A stretch of 64,000 bases of DNA from the NCBI GenBank assembly GCA_039193455.1, contig JBCCWO010000017.1:1-64000 (forward strand), read 5' to 3'. The notes beneath the pieces were generated by a model. That model was not told where the DNA came from and ran no database searches. It saw nothing but the letters and a program-made list of their open reading frames with translations. Both the position numbers and the translations under genes were made by a program. Every line of letters starts with the position of its first letter. Position 1 is the stretch's first letter. The DNA comes from JBCBGF01 sp039193455. Lineage in GTDB: Bacteria; Pseudomonadota; Alphaproteobacteria; Rhodobacterales; Rhodobacteraceae. This document shows, one piece after another, positions 1 through 7,360 of this stretch.

Positions 1-393
1 GCGCTAAAGCGCCGAACTCTCATTGAGGGAGGGAGCTCGCAGAACTGAACGAACTTCGCGCCCCATGATGATCTTAGACGATTTCGGCACAGAGTCTGTT
101 TGCCCGGATCTCCAAGCACCCAGCGGCCGCGACCGTGGCGAAGGACCGCTTTCCGCCCGAGTGGATAGATGCTGCATTTTGTACGAAGGTCCAGAACGGG
201 CTCACTGCGGTCATCCGACGACTTGCGTCGAGGTTGGCTTTGCGGCGGTCTTGCCTTTGGGTACGTCACGACACCCGAGCCAACCGAAGGTGAGGGCCGC
301 GCGATCCTCTGCCCCTTCCTCGCGATGAACCCGCCGGACACAACGAATGTTTGGACGTTTGCGCGAGGCTGCGAGGACAATGGTCAGAGCTAC
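1..393. other. Gene-free left edge
   Basis: I see no convincing gene here. Two overlapping plus-strand reading frames (23-328 and 169-429) have no recognisable domain, no ribosome binding site and compete with each other. The stretch adjoins an integrase fragment and lies on the 3' side of a tRNA gene, so it is best read as eroded DNA of an old integrated element that may continue left of the window. No copy of the tRNA 3' end (a possible att site) was found in it. Confidence 0.4.
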
Positions 394-648
394 TCAATGG
401 CTCTGATTGTGGCGACGACGGTCACCTAAGCTCTCCCCAAACTCCACGATGGCCTTGTGCGCAGCTATCCTCGCTTTCCTGATCTCGTTGAGCACCATCG
501 GGATATGTTCGCGGTAGGCCTCTCGCGAAAGCCCTGTCTCAGAGAAAAAGCTTTCCAACTCAGCAGCCGCATGGTCGCTTCCCAGTAGGGGCCAGCGGAA
601 GTAAAACACGCCGTGACGTGAGGTCATTAGGTAGGCTGAAAGCTTCAT
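394..648 (-). pseudogene. Tyrosine-integrase fragment
   Basis: An 84-codon frame begins with a segment (residues 1-20, including SRHGVFYFRW) typical of the N-terminal DUF6538-like domain of Rhodobacterales phage/island tyrosine recombinases. The following helical stretch (about residues 28-72) looks like a later part of such an integrase, as if an internal piece were deleted. There is no catalytic domain (no R...HxxR...Y), so it cannot be an active recombinase. It reads away from tRNA-Ala on the same strand, as tRNA-associated integrases commonly do. Two copies of TGTGTCACACC lie just before its start. The gene assignment rests mainly on the first 20 residues. Confidence 0.5.
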
Positions 649-650
649 CG

Positions 651-674
651 TGTGTCACACCTCTGTGTCACACC
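651..674. repeat. Tandem TGTGTCACACC direct repeat
   Basis: TGTGTCACACC occurs at 651-661 and again at 664-674, a 13-bp period, directly upstream of the integrase-fragment start codon (646-648) and 37 bp from the tRNA 3' end. Each copy contains the dyad GTGT/ACAC. Short direct repeats between a tRNA att site and an integrase gene are typical positions for excisionase or arm-type recombinase binding, but that function is inferred. Confidence 0.4.
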
Positions 675-711
675 ACTCTAATGTTCAGCTAACGTATTGA
701 TTTGTAGGCGG

Positions 712-787
<76 letters not shown>

Positions 788-864
788 ACCGGGGCGGGCG
801 GTGTGCGCCCGCTGTCGGGTCTCTATGGCACCGACCCGGTCAATTCAAGGATAAATCGCGCGGG

Positions 865-1194
865 TCAGCTTTCGTCGTCATCCGCCGCGACGTCTGCAAT
901 ATCGTCGAGCGAGACATCGTCTTCGTCGTCCTCTTCAAGAACGTCGTCGCCCAGATCGACATCGCTGTTGTCGTCCTCATCCTCTTCCAGGACAACATCT
1001 TCTTCGTCCACCAGATCTTCGGCGGGCGCGTCCTTGTCGGCCTTGTCAGCCACCATCATCCGGTTGCTCTTGCCGGTGTCGAGGTTCACCACTTCGCCGG
1101 TATAGGGGCTGACGATCGGCGATCTGTTCAGGTCGTAAAAGCGCTTGCCCGTGGTCGGGCAGACACGCTTCGTGCCCCATTCTTCCTTGGGCAT
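865..1194 (-). CDS. TIGR02300-family FYDLN acidic protein
   Basis: This 109-aa protein has a short basic N-terminus that carries the family-defining FYDLN motif at residues 19-23, within WGTKRVCP...KRFYDLN. From about residue 53 it becomes almost entirely acidic and ends in runs of Asp and Glu. It matches the alphaproteobacterial FYDLN_acid family (TIGR02300), whose function is unknown. Length and layout are normal for the family. The lone CP pair near residues 12-13 is reminiscent of half a zinc ribbon, but one cysteine cannot bind zinc without a partner chain. It starts on ATG and is divergent from the peptidase gene at 1341. Confidence 0.9.
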   Translation of the reverse strand: MPKEEWGTKRVCPTTGKRFYDLNRSPIVSPYTGEVVNLDTGKSNRMMVADKADKDAPAEDLVDEEDVVLEEDEDDNSDVDLGDDVLEEDDEDDVSLDDIADVAADDDES

Positions 1195-1340
1195 CTGGGT
1201 CCTCTTTCATTGCCTCGGGGTGCGGAAACAGACGGCGACGTGCCACAAAGCCCGGGGCCTGTCAAAGGCTTTTGACGCGGTGGCGCTCTGGCCCCTGCGG
1301 GCGGGGCGCGATAGGTTCGGGCAAAGAGCAGAAAGCGGCG

Positions 1341-2027
1341 ATGGGCGAGCAGCGCATATTGAGCGATGAGACGACGGCGGTCACCGTCCGGCGCACTGCG
1401 CGGGCACGGCGACTGTCGTTGCGGGTCTCGCGGCTGGACGGGCGCGTGACGCTGACGCTGCCACAGCACACGCCGCTGTCCGAGGCTTTGTCCTTTGCAG
1501 AAGAGCGGCTCGATTGGATCCAGGCGGCGCGGTCCGGGCTGGATGCGGAAGTCGCGGTAGGGGCGGGCGTTGCCCTGCCCATTGAGGGCCGCGAGGTCAC
1601 GGTTGCCGAAGGAACGGGTCGCCGTGTTCTACGCAAGGGCCAGCAGCTTTTGGTGCGCGGCCCACATGTGGGCCGAACTGTGAAAACCTACCTCAAGGCG
1701 CTGGCGCGGGATCGCCTGGCACAGGCCTCCGATAACTACGCTGCCTCCATGGGAGCGCATTACCATCGGCTGACCCTGCGGGACACGCGGTCGCGTTGGG
1801 GGTCGTGCACGTCGGATGGGAACCTTATGTATTCCTGGCGGCTGATCATGGCGCCACCGGATGTGCTTGACTATGTCGCTGCCCATGAGGCCGCGCACCT
1901 GATCCATATGGACCACTCCGCCGATTTCTGGGCGCTTGTTGCCGCCCATTGCCCGGACTGGCGCAGGCAGCGGGACTGGTTGCGCAGCCAGGGGCCGGGA
2001 TTGCACCGCTACCGTTTCGACGATTGA
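1341..2027 (+). CDS. YgjP-like (M48/DUF45) zinc metallopeptidase
   Basis: The 228-aa product has the WGSC segment followed by a zinc site HEAAH at residues 182-186, with the probable third ligand His192 in the HMDHS segment. This is the layout of the YgjP/SprT-like metallopeptidase family (DUF45). No signal peptide is visible, so it is probably cytoplasmic; the substrate is unknown. An in-frame start exists at 1272, but the ATG at 1341 is chosen because the family-like sequence begins soon after it and the upstream residues are low-complexity. The next gene starts 33 bp downstream on the same strand. Confidence 0.85.
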   Translation: MGEQRILSDETTAVTVRRTARARRLSLRVSRLDGRVTLTLPQHTPLSEALSFAEERLDWIQAARSGLDAEVAVGAGVALPIEGREVTVAEGTGRRVLRKGQQLLVRGPHVGRTVKTYLKALARDRLAQASDNYAASMGAHYHRLTLRDTRSRWGSCTSDGNLMYSWRLIMAPPDVLDYVAAHEAAHLIHMDHSADFWALVAAHCPDWRRQRDWLRSQGPGLHRYRFDD

Positions 2028-2059
2028 TTTCGGACGCCGATGCGCCCAGTGTTGCGCCC

Positions 2060-2713
2060 ATGCTGATCCAGAACCGTCAACCCGAACCGGCCGCGCCTGC
2101 GGCCCATGACCGGGTCTATCGCACGCTCCGCGGCCAGATCATGCATGGCGAACTTGAGCCGGGTGCGGCGCTGACGCTGCGCGGGATCGGCAAGGATTTC
2201 GGCGTGTCGATGACCCCGGCGCGCGAGGCGGTGCGGCGGCTGGTGGCGGAGGGTGCGCTGACCCTGTCGCCCTCGGGGCGGGTGGCCACGCCCGAGCTGT
2301 CCAACGAACGTATTGAAGAACTGGCGGCGCTGCGTGCGTTGCTGGAGACCGAGCTGGCCACGCGAGCGTTGCCACGGGCGCATATGGCGCTGATCGATCG
2401 CCTGCAGGCGATCAATGCGACCCTGGGCGATGTGATCGAGCGTGGGGACGCCGTGGGCTATATCCGGACCAACCTTGAGTTTCACCGCACGCTATATCTG
2501 CGCGCCCAGGCGCCCGCGATGCTGGCCATGGCCGAGACGGTTTGGCTGCAACTGGGGCCGACGATGCGCAAGCTTTACGGACGGCTGAAACGCACAGAGG
2601 TGCCGCCGCATCACCGGCTGATCCTGGCGGCGCTGAAGGCCGGGGACGAGCCGGGGCTGCGGTTGGCGGTGCGCACGGATGTGACGCAGGGCCTGCGGAT
2701 GCTGGTGGGGTAG
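2060..2713 (+). CDS. GntR-family regulator with FCD domain
   Basis: A 217-aa transcription factor. An N-terminal winged helix-turn-helix (about residues 15-75; VYRTLRGQIMHGELEPG, then MTPAREAVRRL) is followed by an all-helical FCD ligand-binding domain (about 85-210) with the LEFHRTLY segment that normally contributes a metal-binding His. FCD regulators usually sense small carboxylates or sugar acids. It lies next to lpd and the suc operon, so control of that cluster is possible but only inferred. The start at 2060 is chosen over an in-frame start at 1949, which would lie inside the preceding peptidase gene. Confidence 0.85.
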   Translation: MLIQNRQPEPAAPAAHDRVYRTLRGQIMHGELEPGAALTLRGIGKDFGVSMTPAREAVRRLVAEGALTLSPSGRVATPELSNERIEELAALRALLETELATRALPRAHMALIDRLQAINATLGDVIERGDAVGYIRTNLEFHRTLYLRAQAPAMLAMAETVWLQLGPTMRKLYGRLKRTEVPPHHRLILAALKAGDEPGLRLAVRTDVTQGLRMLVG

Positions 2714-2744
2714 GGGGCGCTGCCCCCGTCGCGCGGCGCGCGAC
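2713..2744. terminator. Double hairpin between gntR and lpd
   Basis: Immediately after the regulator stop there are two adjacent perfect hairpins: GGGGGCGCTGCCCCC at 2713-2727 and GTCGCGCGGCGCGCGAC at 2728-2744. They are followed by CCCCCGGGATATTTT. The gene on the other strand, lpd, ends at 2778, so this element separates convergent genes and could terminate both. A similar composite (GC hairpins followed by CCCGGGATATTTT) is familiar at gene ends in Rhodobacterales genomes; that familiarity is recollection, not a search. Confidence 0.6.
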
Positions 2745-2777
2745 TCCCCCGGGATATTTTCCTGACCAAAGAGGGGC

Positions 2778-4166
2778 CTAGCTGTGGATCGGTCCGTCGC
2801 CGCAGGCCAGGGCGGCCTCGCGGACGGCCTCGGAATAGGTCGGGTGGGCGTGGCAGGTCCGTGCCAGATCCTCTGCCGCTGCGCCGAACTCCATCGCCAC
2901 GCAGATCTCGTGGATCAGGTCGCCCGCCATCGGGCCGATGATATGGGCGCCGAGGATGCGATCGGTTTCGGCATCGGCGAGGATCTTGACGAAGCCGTCG
3001 CCCGCAAAGTTGGCCTTGGCGCGGCCATTGCCCATGAAACTGAACTTGCCCGCTTTGTAGTTGCGGCCTGCGTCCTTCAACTCCTGTTCAGTGTGGCCGA
3101 CATTGGCGACCTCGGGGTGGGTGTAGATGACCCCGGGTATCACACCGTAGTTAACGTGACCTTTCTGGCCCGCAACGGTCTCGGCCACGGCCATGCCTTC
3201 GTCTTCGGCCTTGTGCGCCAGCATGGGGCCGTCGATGCAATCGCCGATGGCGTAGATGCCGGGGATGTTGGTCTGCCAATGGGCGTCGGTCTTGACCTGG
3301 CCGCGGTCTGACATCTCGACACCGAGCGCATCGAGACCCAGCCCGTCGGTATAGGGTTTGCGGCCTGTGGAGACGAGGACGATGTCGGCGTCAAGCGTCG
3401 CTTCGCTGTCATCCTTGCGGAGTTTGTAGGTGACTTTGGCCTTGGTTTTCGTGGCCGCCACGTTTTGCACGGCGGCGCCCATGATGAAGGTAAGGCCCTG
3501 TTTTTCCAGCGTTCTCTTGAAAGTGCGCTGCACCTCGGCATCCATGCCGGGGGTGATGGCGTCGAGATATTCGATCACTGTGACCTCGGACCCCAGGCGG
3601 GCATAGACCGAGCCCATTTCAAGCCCGATCACGCACGCGCCGATCACCACCAGCTTCTTGGGGATCTTGCCCAGTTCCAGCGCGCCGGTGGAGCTGACCA
3701 CGATCTTTTCATCGATCTCGACGCCTGGGATCGTGGCGCTGTCGGACCCGGTGGCGATGACGATATGCTTGGCCTCGTGCACCTCGTCACCGACCTTGAC
3801 CTTGCCCGCCTCGGGGATCGAGCCCCAGCCTTTGAGCCAGTCTATCTTGTTCTTTTTGAACAGAAATTCGATGCCCTTGGTGTTCTGGCCAATGACATCT
3901 TCCTTATAGGACAGCATCGCCGGCCAATCGACGGAGGGCGCTTTGCCTTTGAGCCCCATCTTGGCAAAGTTGTGCTCGGCCTCGTGGAGTTGATGGCTGG
4001 CGTGGAGGAGCGCCTTTGACGGGATGCAGCCCACGTTGAGGCAGGTGCCGCCGAGCGTTTCGCGCCCTTCGACACAAGCGGTTTTCAGGCCCAGTTGGGC
4101 GCAGCGGATGGCGCAGACATAGCCGCCCGGGCCGCTGCCGATTACGATGACGTCATATTGGGCCAT
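2778..4166 (-). CDS. lpd: Dihydrolipoyl dehydrogenase (E3)
   Basis: This 462-aa flavoprotein reoxidises dihydrolipoamide in the 2-oxoglutarate (and possibly other 2-oxoacid) dehydrogenase complexes, passing electrons to NAD. It shows the N-terminal FAD fingerprint GSGPGG (residues 11-16), the redox disulfide GGTCLNVGCIPSK (Cys42, Cys47), the ATGSD segment, and the C-terminal HAHPTYSE catalytic His-Glu motif. The start is ATG 4166, preceded by AAGGAGAC. One oddity is that the NAD-binding fingerprint reads GACVIG, with Cys178 where the GxGxxG rule expects the second Gly (codon TGC at 3633-3635). It lies downstream of two MAPEG genes. Confidence 0.97.
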   Translation of the reverse strand: MAQYDVIVIGSGPGGYVCAIRCAQLGLKTACVEGRETLGGTCLNVGCIPSKALLHASHQLHEAEHNFAKMGLKGKAPSVDWPAMLSYKEDVIGQNTKGIEFLFKKNKIDWLKGWGSIPEAGKVKVGDEVHEAKHIVIATGSDSATIPGVEIDEKIVVSSTGALELGKIPKKLVVIGACVIGLEMGSVYARLGSEVTVIEYLDAITPGMDAEVQRTFKRTLEKQGLTFIMGAAVQNVAATKTKAKVTYKLRKDDSEATLDADIVLVSTGRKPYTDGLGLDALGVEMSDRGQVKTDAHWQTNIPGIYAIGDCIDGPMLAHKAEDEGMAVAETVAGQKGHVNYGVIPGVIYTHPEVANVGHTEQELKDAGRNYKAGKFSFMGNGRAKANFAGDGFVKILADAETDRILGAHIIGPMAGDLIHEICVAMEFGAAAEDLARTCHAHPTYSEAVREAALACGDGPIHS

Positions 4167-4202
4167 GGGTGTCTCCTTGGGCAAAATCGGGGCGCACAAC
4201 CC

Positions 4203-4244
4203 GTACACAACCTGTACACAGGCCGTACACCGGCGGGTGTACGG
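4203..4244. repeat. 11-bp-phased GTACAC repeats upstream of lpd
   Basis: GTACAC occurs at 4203, 4214 and 4225, exactly one helical turn apart, followed by the inverted copy GTGTAC at 4237-4242. Read toward lpd, the array is three 11-mers of the form GTGTACNGNNT. The last two units form a perfect 9-bp inverted repeat, CCGTACACC (4223-4231) with GGTGTACGG (4236-4244). The array fills the gap between the MAPEG stop (4251) and the lpd start (4166). It could be an operator array for cooperative binding, or a hairpin terminator for the upstream transcript. Confidence 0.6.
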
Positions 4245-4250
4245 TGCGCG

Positions 4251-4661
4251 TCATATCAGGGACGCCACGAGCATCAGCGCCGTGGCAAAAAAGCCCGCCA
4301 TCCAGATCAGCGACCGCCAGGGGCTGAGGCCGAAATAGTAGGCGGGGACGTAGGCGAGCCGCGCGGCGAGGTAGACCCAGGCGCAGGCGGCGGTGAAGGC
4401 GGTGGACTGATCCGACAGGGTGACCACCACGACGGCGAGGGTGAAGAGGATCAGCCCTTCGAAATGGTTGTTGAGCGCGCGGTAGAGGCGGGCGGTTTTT
4501 GGCGAAAGCTGATCTTCGAGCGTGCCGCCCAGCCGTTCCCGGTCGCGGGGGCTGAGCGTTTTGCCCGCACCGAGTTCGAGGTTCGCGGGCACCGACATCA
4601 GCACGAACTGCACGACCTGCAACAGCCCGGCGAGGGCGAGGGCTGTAAGCTCGGGGGTCAT
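4251..4661 (-). CDS. MAPEG-family membrane protein (copy 2)
   Basis: A 136-aa protein with four predicted membrane segments and the family-like RALNNHFEGL stretch after the first loop. MAPEG proteins include glutathione transferases and peroxidases of membranes, but bacterial members of this short type are mostly uncharacterised. Its start overlaps the stop of the preceding MAPEG gene by 4 bases (ATGA), indicating translational coupling. The two are paralogues sharing RALNN near the middle and a PAYxFGxxxxRxLxW segment near the C-terminus, so a tandem duplication is likely. It is followed by the phased repeat array and lpd. Confidence 0.85.
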   Translation of the reverse strand: MTPELTALALAGLLQVVQFVLMSVPANLELGAGKTLSPRDRERLGGTLEDQLSPKTARLYRALNNHFEGLILFTLAVVVVTLSDQSTAFTAACAWVYLAARLAYVPAYYFGLSPWRSLIWMAGFFATALMLVASLI

Positions 4662-5047
4662 AGGGCCAGAAAGTAGAGCGCGACGGTTGCCAGGAAGCCG
4701 ACCGTCCAGACCAGCGTGCGCAGGCCGCGGATGCCGAAGACATAGGCGGGGATGTAGACCACCCGCGCCGCCAGAAAGACCTGGGCGGCGAGGATCGAGT
4801 TGGCCGAGGATTGATCGCGCAGCGCGATGATCAGGATCGGCGGGGCGATGAGCGCGAGCGCGGTGATCGAGTTGTTGAGCGCGCGGTCGGTGCGGCCCAG
4901 CATCCCTTCCAGTGAGCGGCTTTCGTCGCGCGACGACAGGAGGTAGCCCATATCGACGGTGAGCAGCATGCCCGTGACCTTGCCGCCCAGCAGAAGCGCG
5001 GTGAGAAGGCCGTAGAGCAGGAGGAGGGACAGTTCATCGGCGAACAT
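4658..5047 (-). CDS. MAPEG-family membrane protein (copy 1)
   Basis: A 129-aa, four-segment membrane protein paralogous to the next gene downstream: both have RALNN around the middle and a PAYVFG or PAYYFG motif before a final hydrophobic helix. The start chosen is ATG at 5045-5047; further upstream this frame is antisense to, and out of frame with, the LysE gene. It begins 14 bp after the LysE stop and ends in an ATGA overlap with copy 2. The biochemical role is unknown; the position between suc genes and lpd suggests co-transcription rather than a shared pathway. Confidence 0.85.
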   Translation of the reverse strand: MFADELSLLLLYGLLTALLLGGKVTGMLLTVDMGYLLSSRDESRSLEGMLGRTDRALNNSITALALIAPPILIIALRDQSSANSILAAQVFLAARVVYIPAYVFGIRGLRTLVWTVGFLATVALYFLAL

Positions 5048-5061
5048 GCGTATGCTCCGGG

Positions 5062-5673
5062 TTACGGGTCGGCGGTGGCGAGGCGCAGGCCGAGGCCCGC
5101 GAAGGCGCCTGCGGCGATGCGGCGGATCCAGGCGGTCACCGCCGGGCTGCGCAGGCCCTTGCCCGCGGCGGTGGCGAGCGCGCCGTAGATCAGGAAGACA
5201 GCGAAGGTCATCGCCATGAAGATCGCGCTGAGGACGATCATCTGGGCGGTCACCTGGGCGCTGGCGGGATCGACGAATTGCGGCAGGAAGGCGAGGAAGA
5301 AGACCGAGAGTTTCGGGTTCAGCACGTTGATGAGCATGCCGGTTCGGGCGATCTGAAACGGGTTGATGGGCACATCTCGCGACAGGCTGACCGGGCCGCG
5401 ATCGTTCCAGGTCTGCCAGGCGAGGTAGATGAGGTAGGCGGCGCCCGCGTATTTCAGGACGGTGTAGGCGATGGCCCCGGTGTGGAGGATCGCCGAGAGG
5501 CCGAGAAGGGCCGCGAAGATCGCGGGCAGGATGCCGAGGGTGCAACCGAAGGCGGCGGCGACGCTGGCGCGGAAGCCGCGCCCGATGCCGGTGGCGACGG
5601 TGTAGAGCACGCCGGTGCCGGGGATCAGGACGACGATCAGGGCGGCGATGAGGAATTCGAGGGAGATGGTCAT
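5062..5673 (-). CDS. LysE/RhtB-family exporter
   Basis: This 203-aa, roughly six-helix inner-membrane protein has the family N-terminus (IPGTGVLYTVATGIGRG) and the NPKLSVFFLAFLPQFV motif of LysE/RhtB amino-acid efflux permeases. The substrate cannot be told from sequence. It follows sucB after a 147-bp gap and precedes the MAPEG pair by 14 bp, so it probably starts a LysE-MAPEG-MAPEG-lpd sub-operon or is read through from sucB. A second, different LysE gene lies at 59066-59692. Confidence 0.9.
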   Translation of the reverse strand: MTISLEFLIAALIVVLIPGTGVLYTVATGIGRGFRASVAAAFGCTLGILPAIFAALLGLSAILHTGAIAYTVLKYAGAAYLIYLAWQTWNDRGPVSLSRDVPINPFQIARTGMLINVLNPKLSVFFLAFLPQFVDPASAQVTAQMIVLSAIFMAMTFAVFLIYGALATAAGKGLRSPAVTAWIRRIAAGAFAGLGLRLATADP

Positions 5674-5820
5674 TTTTGGCCCTTCACTGTTCTTTGTCGC
5701 AGCGTGTCAGAGGCGTTCGCGGATGCCCCCCGGCTCCACGAAGCGCCCCCGCCCGGGACGAGCCGAAGGCGGGTTGCCCGGTGCAACGGGCTGGCGCTTT
5801 GACTGGCCGATGCATCGTTC

Positions 5821-7359
5821 TCACAAATCCATCAACAACCGCCGCGGATCCTCCAGCGCCTCTTTCACGCGGACGAGGAACGTCACCGCGCCTTTGCCGT
5901 CGACGATCCGGTGGTCGTAGCTGAGCGCGAGGTACATCATCGGGCGGATCTTGATCTCGCCCCCGATGACCATGGGCCGGTCCTGGATCTTGTGCATGCC
6001 GAGGATGCCCGATTGCGGGGGGTTGAGGATCGGTGAGCTCATCAGCGAGCCGTAGACTCCGCCGTTCGACAGAGTGAACGTGCCGCCCTGCATTTCGGCC
6101 ATGGAGAGCTTGCCGTCGCGGGCGCGGCGGCCTTTCTCGGCGATCGCCTTTTCGATCTCGGCGAAGGACATGCGGTCTGCGTCGCGGATGACCGGGACGA
6201 CCAGGCCCTGGGGCGTGCCCGCGGCGACGCCCATGTGCACGAAGTTCTTGTAGACGATGTCGGTGCCGTCGATTTCGGCGTTGACCTCGGGCACTTCTTT
6301 CAGCGCGTGGCAGCAGGCCTTGGTGAAGAACGACATGAAGCCCAGGCGGACACCATGTTTCTTCTCGAACAGGTCCTTGTACTCTTTGCGCAAGTCCATG
6401 ACCGCGCCCATGTCGACCTCGTTATACGTGGTCAGGATCGCTGCGGTGTTTTGCGCATCCTTCAGGCGACGGGCGATGGTCTGGCGCAGGCGGGTCATCT
6501 TGACCCGCTCTTCACGCGCGGCGTCCTCGGCGGCGACGGGGGCGCGGGGGATCGGCGCCTGTGCGGGTTCGGGTGCCTTGGCGACCGTGGCCCCGGCGGC
6601 GAGCGCCTTTTGCACGTCTTCCTTCATCACGCGGCCATCCTTACCCGTGCCTGCGACCTGATCGGACGACAAGCCCGCCTCGGCCATCATCTTGTTGGCG
6701 GAGGGGGCGTTTTCGATGTCGGTGCGACCGCCTGCGGGGGCAGGGGTGGCTGCCGCGAGCGCGGGTGCGGGGACCGCAGGGGCGGCGGTGGCCGGGGCGC
6801 CTGCGCCGGCTGACATGACGGCAAGCTTGCCGCCCGCTTCAACTGTCGCACCCTCGGCGGCGAGGATTTCGGTCAGCGTCCCTGCCGCAGGGGCGGGCAC
6901 TTCGACCGAGACCTTGTCGGTTTCCAACTCACACAGCATCTCGTCCTGCGCGACGGCGTCGCCGACGGATTTGAACCAGGTCGAGACCGTGGCCTCCGTC
7001 ACGCTTTCGCCCAGCGTGGGCACCATCACGTCGACCGCGGCGCCCCCGGCATCGGCACCGTTTGCCGCCGAGGCGGGGGCGGGATCGGCTGCGGGGGCAG
7101 GGGCGAGCGCGGCGGCCCCGGCCCCTTCCGATATTGTGGCGAGTAGCGCGTCGACGCCGACCGTCTCACCCTCGGCGGCGACAATCTCGCCCAGGGTTCC
7201 GGCGATGGGCGAGGGCACCTCGACCGTCACCTTATCCGTTTCAAGCTCGCACAGCATCTCGTCTACCGCCACGCTGTCGCCCGGTTTCTTGAACCACGTG
7301 GCAACCGTCGCCTCGGTAACGCTTTCCCCCAGCGTTGGGACGCGGACTTCGCTACTCAT
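5821..7359 (-). CDS. sucB: 2-oxoglutarate dehydrogenase E2 (dihydrolipoyllysine succinyltransferase)
   Basis: The 512-aa E2 core of the 2-oxoglutarate dehydrogenase complex transfers succinyl groups to CoA. Two tandem lipoyl domains are visible, each with ELETDKV (lipoyl lysines Lys43 and Lys149), joined by Ala/Pro-rich linkers. They are followed by a peripheral-subunit-binding domain (about 216-252) and the acyltransferase domain (about 280-512) with the active-site motif HRIVDG (His483, Asp487). E. coli SucB has only one lipoyl domain. The start is one base past the sucA stop region (sucA ends at 7361), so the two are tightly coupled. Confidence 0.97.
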   Translation of the reverse strand: MSSEVRVPTLGESVTEATVATWFKKPGDSVAVDEMLCELETDKVTVEVPSPIAGTLGEIVAAEGETVGVDALLATISEGAGAAALAPAPAADPAPASAANGADAGGAAVDVMVPTLGESVTEATVSTWFKSVGDAVAQDEMLCELETDKVSVEVPAPAAGTLTEILAAEGATVEAGGKLAVMSAGAGAPATAAPAVPAPALAAATPAPAGGRTDIENAPSANKMMAEAGLSSDQVAGTGKDGRVMKEDVQKALAAGATVAKAPEPAQAPIPRAPVAAEDAAREERVKMTRLRQTIARRLKDAQNTAAILTTYNEVDMGAVMDLRKEYKDLFEKKHGVRLGFMSFFTKACCHALKEVPEVNAEIDGTDIVYKNFVHMGVAAGTPQGLVVPVIRDADRMSFAEIEKAIAEKGRRARDGKLSMAEMQGGTFTLSNGGVYGSLMSSPILNPPQSGILGMHKIQDRPMVIGGEIKIRPMMYLALSYDHRIVDGKGAVTFLVRVKEALEDPRRLLMDL

Positions 7360-7360
7360 C

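Noticed and set aside
23..429. Two overlapping plus-strand reading frames at the left edge
   Set aside because: No domain, no ribosome binding site, mutual overlap; composition fits non-coding DNA.
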